The translations under genes were made by a program, and so were the position numbers. A stretch of 64,000 nucleotides of DNA. Origin: Myxococcales bacterium. Its GTDB lineage: Bacteria; Myxococcota; Myxococcia; Myxococcales; Myxococcaceae. The notes below the pieces were generated by a model. That model was not told the DNA's origin. It searched no databases and saw only the letters and a program-made list of their open reading frames with translations. The stretch lies in contig JACPVI010000076.1 of NCBI GenBank assembly GCA_016191815.1, forward strand, positions 27,643 through 91,642. The letters are read 5' to 3'. Positions 44,597 through 55,651 of the stretch are shown piece by piece. The number at the start of each line of letters is the position of its first letter. Position 1 is the stretch's first letter.

Positions 44597-46186
44597 TCAG
44601 GGCTCGGAGGGGGACAGCCGGTTCTGTGGCTGCCTGGCGCCCCGGACGACGAAGTCCTGGAGGTTGTCGTCGGAGTCGCGGTTGTTGCCTGAGAGCGCGT
44701 CGGCCCCGCTCTCCATCGAGGCGGCGGTGGAGGAGGCGTTGGCCTTTCGCTCCAGCGACTCTCCGGCGGAGAAAGTGGGCGCGGCCACTGGGGTCCCTTC
44801 CGCGCCTATCGCCGCTCCCCAGCCGAGCGTGTCGAGCACCAGGGCGCCGGCGTCGGGGCTGGAGGCGATGCCGGGGAGTCCCAGCCGGAGGTGGCCGCCG
44901 GTGGCGGCGAGCTGCAACCCGATGCCGGCGTCGGAGGAGTTGGTGCGGACCAAGTCAGGGGAGGTGCTGCCGGAGTAGCCGGCGTCGCCCCCGGAGACCA
45001 CGAGGTAGTAGCCCCGCGCCGGCATCGAGGTGTTCGGCGGGACGGTGGCGACGGTGGAGTAGGAGGCGCCCGCCACTGCCCGGTACTGGAGCTTGAGCCC
45101 GGAGATGTCCACCGCCGAGGGAGTCCCGTTGTACAGCTCCACGAGCTCGTCGTTGTTTCCTGCCGGCCCTGCCGCCGCCAGCTCGCTGATCAGGATGTCG
45201 CAGAGGTCTCCCTTGCCGTCGGAATCGGAGTCCGTCTGGGCGGGATCGGCGATGGCGGGGCAGACGTCGCAGGCGTCGCCCTTGCCGTCGGAGTCCAAGT
45301 CGGACTGGCTCGGGTTGGAGGCAGCGGGGCAGTTGTCACAGGCGTCGCCTTGGCCGTCGCCGTCCGAGTCGGCCTGGCTCGAGTTGGACGCGGAGGGACA
45401 GTTGTCGCAGGCATCGCCTTTTCCGTCTGAGTCCCCGTCGGCCTGGGTGGGGTTGGGCGTGGAGGGGCAGTTGTCGCAGGGGTCCCCGCGGCCATCGGAG
45501 TCGCCGTCGGGTTCGTTCGGCTGCCCGCAGGCGCCGCAGTTGTTGAGCTGGGTGGATACGCAGACCGCGCCGGTGCCGGCGTCCGAGCAGGCGAACGTCC
45601 CGGGACAGCCGGAGCTGGTGCAGCTTCCTCCCAGGCCCTGGACGTCGGGGGCCCCGCAGGCGCCGCAGTTGTTTCGCTTCGGTGCGGAGCAAGCCGCCAA
45701 GGCGCCGGCGTCCGGTGAGCAGGCCGTCTTCCCCGGGCAGCCGTCGGGACCGGTGCAGCTCTGCCCCAGGCCTTGGACGTCGGGCACTCCGCAGGCGCCG
45801 CAGTTGTTCGCCTGTCCGGCCTGGCAGCCGACCGTCTCCTTGGTCTGGCAGACGTACTTGCCGCAGGAAGCGCAGCTGTCTCCGGGCTGCCGGAGCAAGG
45901 GGGCGCAGCCGCCGCAGGCGTTGGTGACGCCCTCGTCCACCGAGCCGTTGCAGTCGTTGTCGCGGCCGTCGCACAGCTCCGCGGAGGGCGCCACCTCGCC
46001 GCTGCAGGGCTGGGGTTTGGCGGCCGAGGAGCAGAGGTAGCTTCCCGCTCGGCACTCGCCCACCCCGATGGTGCCGGAAGGCCCCGAATAACAGGTGTAG
46101 CTCTTCCCGGGGTCGCAGGAGCCGTCGCGCTGGCCGCATCCCAGGGCGAGCAGCAGGGCGGCGGTGGCAAGGCGGCGGTAGAGCAT
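44597..46186 (-). CDS. Lipoprotein with MopE-like motif, thrombospondin-3 repeats and lamin-tail domain
   Basis: 529 residues. Signal [17 protein letters not shown], then '[16 protein letters not shown]' (MopE-like), several 'NNCGACG' Cys modules, at least four TSP3 Ca-binding repeats ('[16 protein letters not shown]' type) at about 215-325, and a C-terminal lamin-tail (LTD) domain beginning '[19 protein letters not shown]'. LTD domains are found in surface and DNA-associated secreted proteins. It diverges from vapB. An adhesive or Ca-stabilised surface role is plausible but not shown. Confidence 0.85.
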   Translation of the reverse strand: MLYRRLATAALLLALGCGQRDGSCDPGKSYTCYSGPSGTIGVGECRAGSYLCSSAAKPQPCSGEVAPSAELCDGRDNDCNGSVDEGVTNACGGCAPLLRQPGDSCASCGKYVCQTKETVGCQAGQANNCGACGVPDVQGLGQSCTGPDGCPGKTACSPDAGALAACSAPKRNNCGACGAPDVQGLGGSCTSSGCPGTFACSDAGTGAVCVSTQLNNCGACGQPNEPDGDSDGRGDPCDNCPSTPNPTQADGDSDGKGDACDNCPSASNSSQADSDGDGQGDACDNCPAASNPSQSDLDSDGKGDACDVCPAIADPAQTDSDSDGKGDLCDILISELAAAGPAGNNDELVELYNGTPSAVDISGLKLQYRAVAGASYSTVATVPPNTSMPARGYYLVVSGGDAGYSGSTSPDLVRTNSSDAGIGLQLAATGGHLRLGLPGIASSPDAGALVLDTLGWGAAIGAEGTPVAAPTFSAGESLERKANASSTAASMESGADALSGNNRDSDDNLQDFVVRGARQPQNRLSPSEP

Positions 46187-46287
46187 CGTGGAAACTCTGC
46201 TTCCCCTTCTGGGCGCGAGGCAAGCGACCCCAGTTCGCTGGCCATCCGCGAGCTCCCGCTGCTCGCCCGTCCGGAGGAGCCGCGGCC

Positions 46288-46321
46288 TTGTTGGGTGTCA
46301 CCACACCTATTATGATGACAC
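46288..46321 (+). promoter_or_regulatory. vapB promoter with overlapping operator-like inverted repeat
   Basis: TTGTTG (46288-46293), a 17-base spacer and TATGAT (46311-46316) form a sigma-70-like promoter. Transcription would begin at or just before the ATG at 46324, giving a leaderless mRNA. GTGTCA (46295-46300) and TGACAC (46316-46321) form an inverted repeat lying over the promoter, a natural operator for the antitoxin. Confidence 0.6.
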
Positions 46322-46323
46322 AT

Positions 46324-46539
46324 ATGCGGATGACGAAGACGCAGGTCTACTTGCCCGACGATGAGCTGCGGGAGCTACACCGGCTGGCGCGCCAGAGGAA
46401 GCGCGCGGTAGCGGAGCTGGTGCGCGAAGCGGTTCGCCGCGTGTGGCTGCGACCGGTTGGCACCGGGCCGGTGGGACTTTGGGACGGGCCGTTCGGGGGC
46501 TCTTCCGCGGATCACGACGCCGCGTTCGATGAGCTTTGA
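46324..46539 (+). CDS. vapB: Ribbon-helix-helix antitoxin of a VapBC pair
   Basis: 71 residues. 'MTKTQVYLPDDELRELHRLA' and 'KRAVAELVREAVRRVW' fit a ribbon-helix-helix DNA-binding fold; the C-terminal tail 'LWDGPFGGSSADHDAAFDEL' would wrap the toxin. ATG 46324 fits the leaderless promoter; 46330 is an alternative. Its stop overlaps the start of the toxin gene. Confidence 0.85.
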   Translation: MRMTKTQVYLPDDELRELHRLARQRKRAVAELVREAVRRVWLRPVGTGPVGLWDGPFGGSSADHDAAFDEL

Positions 46540-46955
46540 TGCAGGCGGGGGAAAAGGTCTTCGTGGACAGCGGGGCGTGGATCGCCCTCGCGGTGGTGCG
46601 AGACCCGCTGCACGAGCGCGCCAAGCTGCTCTGGGAGCAGATCCATCGCGACGGCGCGAGGGTGTGCACTTCGGTGCCGGTGGTCGTGGAGACCTTCACC
46701 TATCTTGACCGGCGCTGCTCGCGCGAGCTGGCGCTGAGGTGGAGGGAGAGCCTGATGGAGCTCCCCCGCTGTGAGGTTCTCGGTTGCGCGCGGGCAGATC
46801 TCGAGGCGGCCTGGGGGTTCCTCGCGCGCCGCGAGCTGCACAAGCTGAGCTTGGTGGACGCCACGAGCTTCGCCTTGATGCGGAAGCACCAGATCCGCTC
46901 GGCGCTGGCGTTCGACACTCACTTCGGACTGGCCGGCTTCCGGTACGTGGGCTGA
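46539..46955 (+). CDS. vapC: PIN-domain toxin of a VapBC pair
   Basis: 138 residues. The PIN ribonuclease acidic residues appear in order: Asp in 'VFVDSGAWIALAV', Glu in 'PVVVETFTYLDR', Asp in 'LSLVDATSFALM' and Asp in 'ALAFDTHFGLAGF'. VapC toxins cut tRNA or rRNA until neutralised by VapB. ATG 46539 overlaps the antitoxin stop (TGATG), so the two are co-translated. Confidence 0.9.
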   Translation: MQAGEKVFVDSGAWIALAVVRDPLHERAKLLWEQIHRDGARVCTSVPVVVETFTYLDRRCSRELALRWRESLMELPRCEVLGCARADLEAAWGFLARRELHKLSLVDATSFALMRKHQIRSALAFDTHFGLAGFRYVG

Positions 46956-46966
46956 GCCGACGGGCC

Positions 46967-49900
46967 TCAGGGCAGCTCGTGGACGCCGATGTCGGTGCCG
47001 TCGCTGAAATTCCCCGCGTCGGGCTTGTCCACCGGGCGCGGGTTGCCGAAGTAGTCGCGCGTGGGCACGCCGGCCCGGCGGTCTCCCCTGTCGATGCAGG
47101 GGGAGCCGGCGTTCAACCGGTAGTCGCCCCCGCCTTCGTCGACCAGGGCGCAATCGGCAGCGAGATTCCCCGCGTTGTCGGGATCGGTCGAGCTCTTCTT
47201 GTCCAGCCCCCCGTCCAGGCCGTTGATGATCTGGAGGTCCGAGGTCCAGAGGTCCCTTGATGGGTAGTTCAGGTCCCGAACGAAAGTAGGGGTGGCGTGG
47301 AAGGAATTGGATCGCAGGAGGGGATAGATCGCGCCCGGGTTCGGGGTGTAGTAGCCAGCGCCGCAGTCGCACTCGTGGACGCCCAGGTCCACGTCGCGAA
47401 TGAAGTTGTTGGCAATGACCGTCCCGTTGGTCCAGTTGATGGAGAGCAGCACGCCCTCCTTCCACACCGAGCCGTTCGGGAAGCCGGAGATGAAATTGTT
47501 GGCGATCAAGTTGAGGTCGTGCTGGACGCCGCTCCCGGTGGTGCTCGCCTCGAACAGCACCCCGTGATGCCACTTGCAGTTGGACCCTGACAGCCTCATC
47601 ACGTTGTTGGTGACGACGCTGCTCCGGGCCCCGTCGCCGCGGACAGCATCGGCGGAAAGGCAGGGCGTAGCATCGACGAGGATTATCTCGTTGGAGTCCA
47701 AGACGACCCCGGTGGTGTCGTTCAGGTACACCGCGAAGCCGTCGCCGTAGGCGCCCCGGACCTGAATGCGATTCTGCGCCACGTCCACTGCGCCGACGTT
47801 TTTGACGACCCAGACGGGCAGCTTGTAGGTGGAGTGCCAGACCGAGGTCTCGAAGGTGTTCCGCTCGAGTTTCACCGCCGAGCCTCGCTCGACGCTGACG
47901 GAATACTCGTATGACCCGCCGCACCCATCAGGCTGGATCCCGGTGAAGCGGCAACGCCGCACGGCGAGGTTGCTGCAGTTGAAGCAGCGGAGGCCCCCAA
48001 TCCAGTTGTTGCACGCGCCGCCGCCGCCGGGGCGATTGACCCTGCGAACGGTGAAGCCGTCGAAGATGGTGGGGGTGGTGATGTCCCCGCCCGCATGGAT
48101 GACGAAGTCGCGGCAGCAGGTGTCCTCGATGATGGTCTGGTTGGCGGCGATGTCCCGGGACCACTGCCCGGCCTGGTAGCCTCCGTAGAGCGAGACGCCG
48201 TTCTTGAGATCGAACAGCTCCTGATAAGGCGTTGCGCCCGCAGCGACGACCACATCTCTGCCCAGGGCCAGCGCAGTGGGGAGCGCGGCCCCGATGCTGG
48301 CGAGCGGCGTTGCTCGGCCTCCGTCCCAGGCGGAGTTGCCGGTGTCCTTGGAGACGAACACGTAGCTGGCGCTGTCCGGAGTGACGTAGACCGTCACCGC
48401 GCTCACGTCGCTCCAGGCCTTGCCGTCGGTCACCCGAAGCTCGAACTTGAGCTGCGCGGAGTTGTCCGGGTCGTACGCTGGCACCAGGAAGGACGGCCGC
48501 GAGGTGGCCGCCCCAGAGAGCGTCACCGTGGGCCCCACGCCTGCCACTTGCGTCCATTGATAGCCAGTCACCGGCGTGCCGTCAGGGTCGCGGCTTAAGG
48601 TGCCGTCGAGGGTGACGGTGGTGCGGGCCTCCTCGTAGCGCGGGGAAGCGCCCACGTCGGCCACCGGCGGAAGGTTGTCCACCACCACCTGCACCAGGTC
48701 CGGCGCGCTCACTCCGTTGTCGCCGTCGCGCACCACCAACTGGAAGAGGTAGCTCTGCTTCATCCCCGCCACGGGAGTGAAGCTCGGCGTGGCGCCGCTC
48801 AAGGTGGGCCCCGCGGGCAAGAGCTTCCACTCGTAAGTGGTGAGCGGGTCGCCGTCCGGATCAAGACTCGCCGAGCCCAACAGCGTCACTGCCTGCCCGG
48901 CGGTGGCCCCGAAGACGTCCGGCCCCGCGTTGGCGACAGGATTGTTGTTGAGCGCGGTCACCACCGCCACGTCCTTGGAGCCCGCGTCGGGAGCGCCGTC
49001 GCCCGCCGTCAAGGTCACCTCGTAGTTGCCCTTGCCCACCACCTCCAGCAGCGGGTTGGCGGTGGCGGCACCGCTCAGGGAGTAGGTGCCTCCGTCCGGC
49101 ACGCCGGTGACGGACCAGCCGAAGGTGGGGGCATCTGCGTCGGGGTCGGTCGCCGAGCCCTGAAGCGACACTTTTCCAAGGTTCAACACCGAGAGGTCCG
49201 GCCCTGCGTTGGCTGTGGGCGCGTTGTTGAGCGCCTGGACGACCACCTCGCTCGGAGCGCTGGAGTGCTCTCCGTCGCTGACGGTCAGGCGGAGCAGATA
49301 GGAGCCCTTGCCCTGAGGGGTGAATTTCACCGACGGCGTCTTCTCGTCCCCCAAGGAACGAAGCGCGCCCGTAGGCCAGTTGGCGATCTCCCAGGACCAG
49401 CCGGCGATGGAGTCCCCGTCGGCGTCCGAGCCCTTGCCGGTCAAGGTGATCGTCTGGTTGTTCTGCACCGACTGGTCCTCGCCCGAGTCGGCGATGGGAG
49501 GGTTGTTGAGCGAGGTGACGATGGCGAAGTCCTTCTCGCCCCAGCTCACGCCGTCGAACACCGCCAGCGAAACCGAGTAGTCCCCTTTCTTGTCCGGGGT
49601 GAACACCGCGAACTTGGACTCGGCGCCCGACAGGCGCGACCCCAGCTCCGAGCCCTGCGGACCCGACTCCACCGCCCACCCAAAGCCGCGAATTGGATCG
49701 CCATCCGGATCCGAGCCGGCCGCGGAGAGGACCAGCGGCTTGAGGTTCTGCACCGTCTTCGCGCCCCCGGCGCTCGCCAGCGGAGCCCGGTTGAACTCCA
49801 CCCTCACCTGGACCAGGTCGGGCTCGCTCTCGTCGATGCCGTCGCCGGCGACGAGCGAGAACACCAGCGTCTGGGCGCGCTCGGGAGCGAGGAAGGTCAC

Positions 49901-50164
49901 CTCCTTGGCCGCTTGGTCCGACAAGGCCACCAGGTCGCCGTTGAGCTGCGACCAGCGGAAGGAGAGCTCGTCGCCCTCCTGGTCCTCCCCGCCCCCGCTC
50001 AACACCACCGTCGCTCCGCCCTGAACCTTTTGGTCGGCGCCGGCACTCGCCCGCGGAATCTGGTTGGGCTCCGCATTCCGGTAGCCCGGGCAAGCGCAGA
50101 GCACCCCGGCCGCGATCGCCGAAGCGATGCACTTGAATCTCAGACGAAGTCCCCCGCTAGTCAC
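46967..50164 (-). CDS. Large lipoprotein with PKD-like domains and a right-handed beta-helix
   Basis: 1065 residues. The GTG 50164 start gives a lipoprotein signal (lipobox VLCAC near residue 25). About six PKD/REJ-type domains follow, each with a 'ASAGxDQxV...GSDPDGDP' pattern (for example 'APTANAGPDLSVLNLGKVSL'), to about residue 640. The rest is a parallel beta-helix with right-handed repeats rich in Asn ('NNFISGFPNG', 'SNEIILVD'), ending 'GTDIGVHELP', typical of choice-of-anchor/pectate-lyase-like fold proteins. A surface polysaccharide- or matrix-related role is possible; no catalytic residues were assigned. It is convergent with vapC. Confidence 0.82.
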   Translation of the reverse strand: MTSGGLRLRFKCIASAIAAGVLCACPGYRNAEPNQIPRASAGADQKVQGGATVVLSGGGEDQEGDELSFRWSQLNGDLVALSDQAAKEVTFLAPERAQTLVFSLVAGDGIDESEPDLVQVRVEFNRAPLASAGGAKTVQNLKPLVLSAAGSDPDGDPIRGFGWAVESGPQGSELGSRLSGAESKFAVFTPDKKGDYSVSLAVFDGVSWGEKDFAIVTSLNNPPIADSGEDQSVQNNQTITLTGKGSDADGDSIAGWSWEIANWPTGALRSLGDEKTPSVKFTPQGKGSYLLRLTVSDGEHSSAPSEVVVQALNNAPTANAGPDLSVLNLGKVSLQGSATDPDADAPTFGWSVTGVPDGGTYSLSGAATANPLLEVVGKGNYEVTLTAGDGAPDAGSKDVAVVTALNNNPVANAGPDVFGATAGQAVTLLGSASLDPDGDPLTTYEWKLLPAGPTLSGATPSFTPVAGMKQSYLFQLVVRDGDNGVSAPDLVQVVVDNLPPVADVGASPRYEEARTTVTLDGTLSRDPDGTPVTGYQWTQVAGVGPTVTLSGAATSRPSFLVPAYDPDNSAQLKFELRVTDGKAWSDVSAVTVYVTPDSASYVFVSKDTGNSAWDGGRATPLASIGAALPTALALGRDVVVAAGATPYQELFDLKNGVSLYGGYQAGQWSRDIAANQTIIEDTCCRDFVIHAGGDITTPTIFDGFTVRRVNRPGGGGACNNWIGGLRCFNCSNLAVRRCRFTGIQPDGCGGSYEYSVSVERGSAVKLERNTFETSVWHSTYKLPVWVVKNVGAVDVAQNRIQVRGAYGDGFAVYLNDTTGVVLDSNEIILVDATPCLSADAVRGDGARSSVVTNNVMRLSGSNCKWHHGVLFEASTTGSGVQHDLNLIANNFISGFPNGSVWKEGVLLSINWTNGTVIANNFIRDVDLGVHECDCGAGYYTPNPGAIYPLLRSNSFHATPTFVRDLNYPSRDLWTSDLQIINGLDGGLDKKSSTDPDNAGNLAADCALVDEGGGDYRLNAGSPCIDRGDRRAGVPTRDYFGNPRPVDKPDAGNFSDGTDIGVHELP

Positions 50165-50243
50165 GTGGCAGCCCCCGCATCCAAGCCGGGCATGAAACCC
50201 ACCGGTGCCATCGCTGTCAACGCGCGGCGCTCCCTGGGCGGCC

Positions 50244-51746
50244 CTAACCCTCTCCCGCGCGCGGGAGGGGGGAGGCCCGCTCCACTCGCTTGCTCCACTC
50301 GTCGCTCATCCGCTCCCATCTTTCGCACTCGCGAAGCTGCGCAGGGAAGCGATCCGCCAGCATCCGGGCAAGTCGGCTCTCCGCGCAGGGGGAAACCACC
50401 GCCCTCATCGCCTCGGCCAACTCCTCCGCGGTGCGGAACCGCTCCGAGGGAGGCTTGGCCAGCGCCTTCTCCACCACTTCCCAGAGGGGATTCGCAATGC
50501 CCGCGGGCCTCGCCAGCGGCTCGCTGACGATGGCCTCCATGGTGGCGGTGTCCTCCCCCTTGTCGAAGGCCCGCACTCCCGAGAGCGCCTCGTAGAGGAT
50601 GAGCCCCATCGAGAAGAGGTCGCTCCGCCGGTCCACCCGCTCGGCGGTGGCCTGCTCGGGCGACATGTAGAGCGGCTTGCCCTTCACGATTCCCGGCAGG
50701 GTGATGGTCTTCTGGTTTCGCGCCTTGGCCACGCCGAAGTCCAAAACCTTCACCCTGCCGTCGAAGCCGACCATCAGGTTGTGCGGGGAGAGGTCGCGGT
50801 GGACCAAGCCCAAGCTCTGGCCGTCCTCCCCCAGCAGCTCGTGGGCTGCGTGCAGCCCCGAGAGCGCCTGGACCATGACTCCCGCCGCCACCTCCGGCTC
50901 CAGCCTTCCCGGAGGCGCGTAGATGAGGCGGTCGAAGTCCACGCCCCGCACCAGCTCCATCGCCACGTAGTAGCCTCCGCCCGCGCCCTGCCCGAAGTCG
51001 TAGAAGGTCACCGTATTCGGGTGCGAGAGCCGCATCCCGATGCGGGCCTCGTCTAGGAACTGCTCCACCATCGACTGCTCCGCCGCGAGGTGCGGGAGGA
51101 TTCGCTTGAGCGCCACCAGCCGGCTCACCCCCGAGGGCCCCAGCGTGCGCGCCACCATCACCTGCGCCATTCCCCCGGTGCCGAGCGGCGTCAATAGCTC
51201 GTACTTCCCGATGCGGCTCTTCGGGCGGAAGGCGGCGCGGTCGCAAAGCTCATCCAGCCGCTCCAGGGGTGTTCGCCCGTCGGCCAGCGCGAGGAAGGAG
51301 AGGGCCGCCGAGTCCAGCATCTCGCCCACCGCGTCGACCAGGGCCATCACCTCCCTCCCGCCGCCCTCGAACTTGCCCGGGAGGACGAAGCCCAGCGCGC
51401 CCAGGTTGACCGCCCCCAGCTCGAGCTGGGTGACGAAGGCCGTCCGCCGCTCGTCGAGCACCAGCGCCCCCTCCCAGCGGGAGAGCCGCTCCACCTCCAC
51501 TCGGCCGCTGCCGTACACCCGGCTCAAGACCGGCCCCTGGGTGCCCCGCAGCACCACGAAGGCCTCGGTGGCGTGAATCATCCGCGCGCACTGGGAGAGA
51601 TAGACGTCCACCGCGGCGGCCAGGCCGAGCTGCCGCTCCAGGCAGTCCTCGAGGATTTCGTCCGCCAGCCGCTGCAGCGAGAAAAGGCCCCGGAGAAACC
51701 GGACCTCCTCCTGGAGAGAAGCGAACTGGAGCCGCTCGATCGCCAT
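50244..51746 (-). CDS. Hanks-type serine/threonine protein kinase with N-terminal GAF-like region
   Basis: 500 residues. Residues about 40-170 look like a divergent GAF or sensor segment. The kinase domain (about 180-450) has 'LGTGGMAQVMVA', catalytic Lys in 'ALKRIL', 'HRDLSPHNLMV', the 'DFG' in 'VLDFGVAKAR' and 'MSPEQAT'. No transmembrane helix is seen. It ends in 'SPLPRAGEG', encoded by a palindromic repeat overlapping the stop. Such kinases are abundant in myxobacteria. It lies between a large surface lipoprotein and dnaK; no target can be assigned. Confidence 0.92.
   Translation of the reverse strand: MAIERLQFASLQEEVRFLRGLFSLQRLADEILEDCLERQLGLAAAVDVYLSQCARMIHATEAFVVLRGTQGPVLSRVYGSGRVEVERLSRWEGALVLDERRTAFVTQLELGAVNLGALGFVLPGKFEGGGREVMALVDAVGEMLDSAALSFLALADGRTPLERLDELCDRAAFRPKSRIGKYELLTPLGTGGMAQVMVARTLGPSGVSRLVALKRILPHLAAEQSMVEQFLDEARIGMRLSHPNTVTFYDFGQGAGGGYYVAMELVRGVDFDRLIYAPPGRLEPEVAAGVMVQALSGLHAAHELLGEDGQSLGLVHRDLSPHNLMVGFDGRVKVLDFGVAKARNQKTITLPGIVKGKPLYMSPEQATAERVDRRSDLFSMGLILYEALSGVRAFDKGEDTATMEAIVSEPLARPAGIANPLWEVVEKALAKPPSERFRTAEELAEAMRAVVSPCAESRLARMLADRFPAQLRECERWERMSDEWSKRVERASPLPRAGEG
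50250..50275. repeat. CCCTCTCCC-type palindrome at the kinase 3' end
   Basis: CTCCCGCG (50252-50259) and CGCGGGAG (50260-50267) form a perfect palindrome flanked by CCCT and GGGGGG. The stop codon of the kinase lies just outside. It belongs to the same sequence type as 21839-21859 and may also act as a transcription stop. Confidence 0.45.
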
Positions 51747-51794
51747 GGGCCCGCCCCGCCGGTGCGAGTCTACCCGCCCGCCGGCGGGCCAGGG

Positions 51795-53630
<1,836 letters not shown>

Positions 53631-53647
53631 CTATCTAAGGTCCCCCG

Positions 53648-54346
53648 TCACGTCCCCGTCCGGCTCCCACCCTGAGCCTCGCCCTCCGCGGGAGCCTCCG
53701 CCTTGGCAGGCGGAGCCTCCGGCGCCTTGGACACCACGACCAGGGCCGGCCTGACGAGCCGATCGTTCAAGGTGAAGCCCCTCAGAATCTCCCCCATCAC
53801 CTGGCCCGGCGGCACCTCGGCGGTGACCAGCTGCTGCATCGCCTCGTGGAAGGCCGGGTCGAAGGGCTTGCCTACGCTCGTGAAGGCCTTCACTCCGTGC
53901 TTGCCGAGCACGTCCTCGAACAACTTCCGGGTCATCGCCACGCCCTCGCCAAGCCCAACCACGTCGCCCTTGGCGCGGGCGTGTTCCAGCGCCCGGTCGA
54001 GGTTGTCCAGCACGGGGAGAACATCCCTGAGCAAGCGCTCGATGCCGAACTTCTGCACCTCTTCCTTTTCCTTGGCGGCGCGCTTGCGGAAATTCTCCAG
54101 GTCCGCCACCGCCCGGAGCTTCCGCTCGTGCTCGTCCTTGAGCTTCTCCATCAGCTCCCGGCCCTTGGCAAGCGAGAGCTCGAGCTGCGCCTTGAGGTCC
54201 TCGAGCTCCTTCTCGCGCGGGTCTGCGGCGGGTGGCGGGGCGGGGGCCTCCTCGGGCTTTCGCTTCTCGACGCTGCGGAGCGCGGCGTCGATGAACTCCT
54301 GGCCGATGTCGGTGCTGAACTTCCCCTTCTCGCCGGATTCGGGCAC
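53648..54346 (-). CDS. grpE: Nucleotide exchange factor GrpE
   Basis: 232 residues. A long N-terminal coiled coil (about 35-95) leads into the GrpE core with '[15 protein letters not shown]', '[12 protein letters not shown]' and '[13 protein letters not shown]'. It exchanges ADP on DnaK. The Ala/Pro/Glu-rich C-terminal tail is longer than usual. grpE and dnaK form one unit; no CIRCE element was found upstream. Confidence 0.95.
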   Translation of the reverse strand: MPESGEKGKFSTDIGQEFIDAALRSVEKRKPEEAPAPPPAADPREKELEDLKAQLELSLAKGRELMEKLKDEHERKLRAVADLENFRKRAAKEKEEVQKFGIERLLRDVLPVLDNLDRALEHARAKGDVVGLGEGVAMTRKLFEDVLGKHGVKAFTSVGKPFDPAFHEAMQQLVTAEVPPGQVMGEILRGFTLNDRLVRPALVVVSKAPEAPPAKAEAPAEGEAQGGSRTGT

Positions 54347-54433
54347 GGGGCCACTAAATCACGCCCGTCGGCGCGCACCAACACCGAAGGCGCCCTCGGG
54401 CCTGGAATTCCGAGCGCTTGCGGTGGGCGAAGC

Positions 54434-54793
54434 TCAGCTTCGCTTTCGGCCAATCGTCTTGGAAACAGTCCGGGACGGGCGAGACTTCACCCGCTTTCCG
54501 CCCACCGTCTTGGAAACCTTGGCTGCCTGCTTGGGTGGCGGGGAGCCGCGGAAGGCGTCCTCGGCCTTCTTGACGCCCTTCTCCACCATCTCGGCGATCT
54601 CCTCGGCGGTCTTCTTGGCCCAGGTGCGGACCTCGCGGAGGCCCTCCTTCACCTTCTTGTGCTTCTTGGGATCCTTCACTTCCTCGATGAGCCGCTGGGC
54701 CTCGGACTTGATGTCCTCGCCCGCCCGCTTCAGCTCGTCGCCGGTCCTTTGGAGAAAGGAGCGCAGCTGCTCGTCCCATTGCCTGTCTTTCAT
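54434..54793 (-). CDS. Small Lys-rich helical protein of unknown function
   Basis: 119 residues, mostly charged amphipathic helix (about 1-85), then a Lys/Arg/Ser-rich tail ('KTVGGKRVKSRPSRTVSKT'). The tail could bind nucleic acid, as in histone-like or phasin-like proteins, but no family is recognised. ATG 54793 has no classical ribosome site. The stop codon sits inside a 7-bp hairpin (54427-54443). It lies upstream of grpE on the same strand. Confidence 0.6.
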   Translation of the reverse strand: MKDRQWDEQLRSFLQRTGDELKRAGEDIKSEAQRLIEEVKDPKKHKKVKEGLREVRTWAKKTAEEIAEMVEKGVKKAEDAFRGSPPPKQAAKVSKTVGGKRVKSRPSRTVSKTIGRKRS

Positions 54794-54815
54794 GGAGGGA
54801 CAAATAGCCTTGAGG

Positions 54816-54886
54816 CGGTCGAGTGTCGAGCGTTCAGTGTCGAGAGTGCCGTCCAGCGTGCGTCGGGCGTGGGGAGTGGGCGGTCG
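54816..54886. repeat. Second copy of the TCGAG-type repeat
   Basis: GGTCGAGTGTCGAGCG followed by GTGTCGAGAG and CCGTCCAGCG repeats the unit order seen behind proS (1925-1980). It lies between two divergent genes. It supports an interspersed repeat family rather than a local hairpin. Confidence 0.5.
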
Positions 54887-54907
54887 AACGAGTAGGTTTA
54901 GGGGCGG

Positions 54908-55651
54908 ATGCGAGTGGTCAACGAGTTTCGCGAGCAGCCGAGAACCTGCGGCTACCTGGACGACCGACTCGCCCAGCTCGACCACCGCGTGCTCCTCGAC
55001 GTAACCCCCGAGGAGCTGGAGCAGATGCTCGAGCGCGGCTGGCGCAGGTTCGGGCCCACTTACTTCCGCCCAGGCTGCCCCACCTGCCACGAGTGCGTCA
55101 CCTTGCGCATCCCGGTGCAGGCGTTCCAGCCGAGCGAGAGCCAGCGGCGCGCCCTCCGCCGCTGCCGGAGATTCCGGGCGGAGTGGGGAAGGCCGAAAGT
55201 CGATCGGGCCCGCCTCTCCCTCTACGCCGACTGGCACCGGGCCCGCGAGTCCTCCCGCGGCTGGGAGCCCTCCCCCCTCCAAGCCCGCGACTACTTCCTC
55301 CAGTTCGCCTTCCCCCACCCCGCCGGTCACGAGCTCTCCCTCTACGAGGGCGATCGGCTGGTCCTCCTCGGCATCTATGACCAGACCCCCCGCGCCCTCT
55401 CCGCGGTGTACTGCTTCTACCATCCGGAGATCGCCCGCCTCTCTCCCGGAGTCGCCAACGTGATGCTCGGGCTCGAGCGCGCCCGCTCCTCAGGGCGCGA
55501 GCACCTCTACCTCGGCTACCTCGTCGCCGGCTCCCCCTCGATGCGCTACAAGGCCCGCTTTGGGCCTCACCAGCTTCTGACCGGCCGCCCCGACCCAGGC
55601 GAGGCGCCCGCCTGGGCTACCGTTTCCAGTAGGCGGCCACCGCCTCGCTGA
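54908..55651 (+). CDS. bpt: Aspartate/glutamate leucyltransferase (N-end rule)
   Basis: 247 residues. Conserved N-terminal Cys (RTCGYL), 'GPTYFRPGCPTCHECVTLR' and the C-terminal 'LYLGYLVAGSPSMRYKARF' match Bpt/Ate transferases, which add Leu to N-terminal Asp/Glu and mark proteins for ClpS-ClpAP. ATG 54908 is the only family-consistent start. The last codons overlap larC by 35 bases in convergent orientation. Confidence 0.9.
   Translation: MRVVNEFREQPRTCGYLDDRLAQLDHRVLLDVTPEELEQMLERGWRRFGPTYFRPGCPTCHECVTLRIPVQAFQPSESQRRALRRCRRFRAEWGRPKVDRARLSLYADWHRARESSRGWEPSPLQARDYFLQFAFPHPAGHELSLYEGDRLVLLGIYDQTPRALSAVYCFYHPEIARLSPGVANVMLGLERARSSGREHLYLGYLVAGSPSMRYKARFGPHQLLTGRPDPGEAPAWATVSSRRPPPR

Noticed and set aside
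43288..45096. 602-codon plus-strand ORF across livK and the TSP3 gene
   Set aside because: Antisense to two well-supported genes, no motif.
54427..54443. 7-bp hairpin GCGAAGC/GCTTCGC as a rho-independent terminator
   Set aside because: No U-run follows on the gene strand; noted only as part of the small gene's end.
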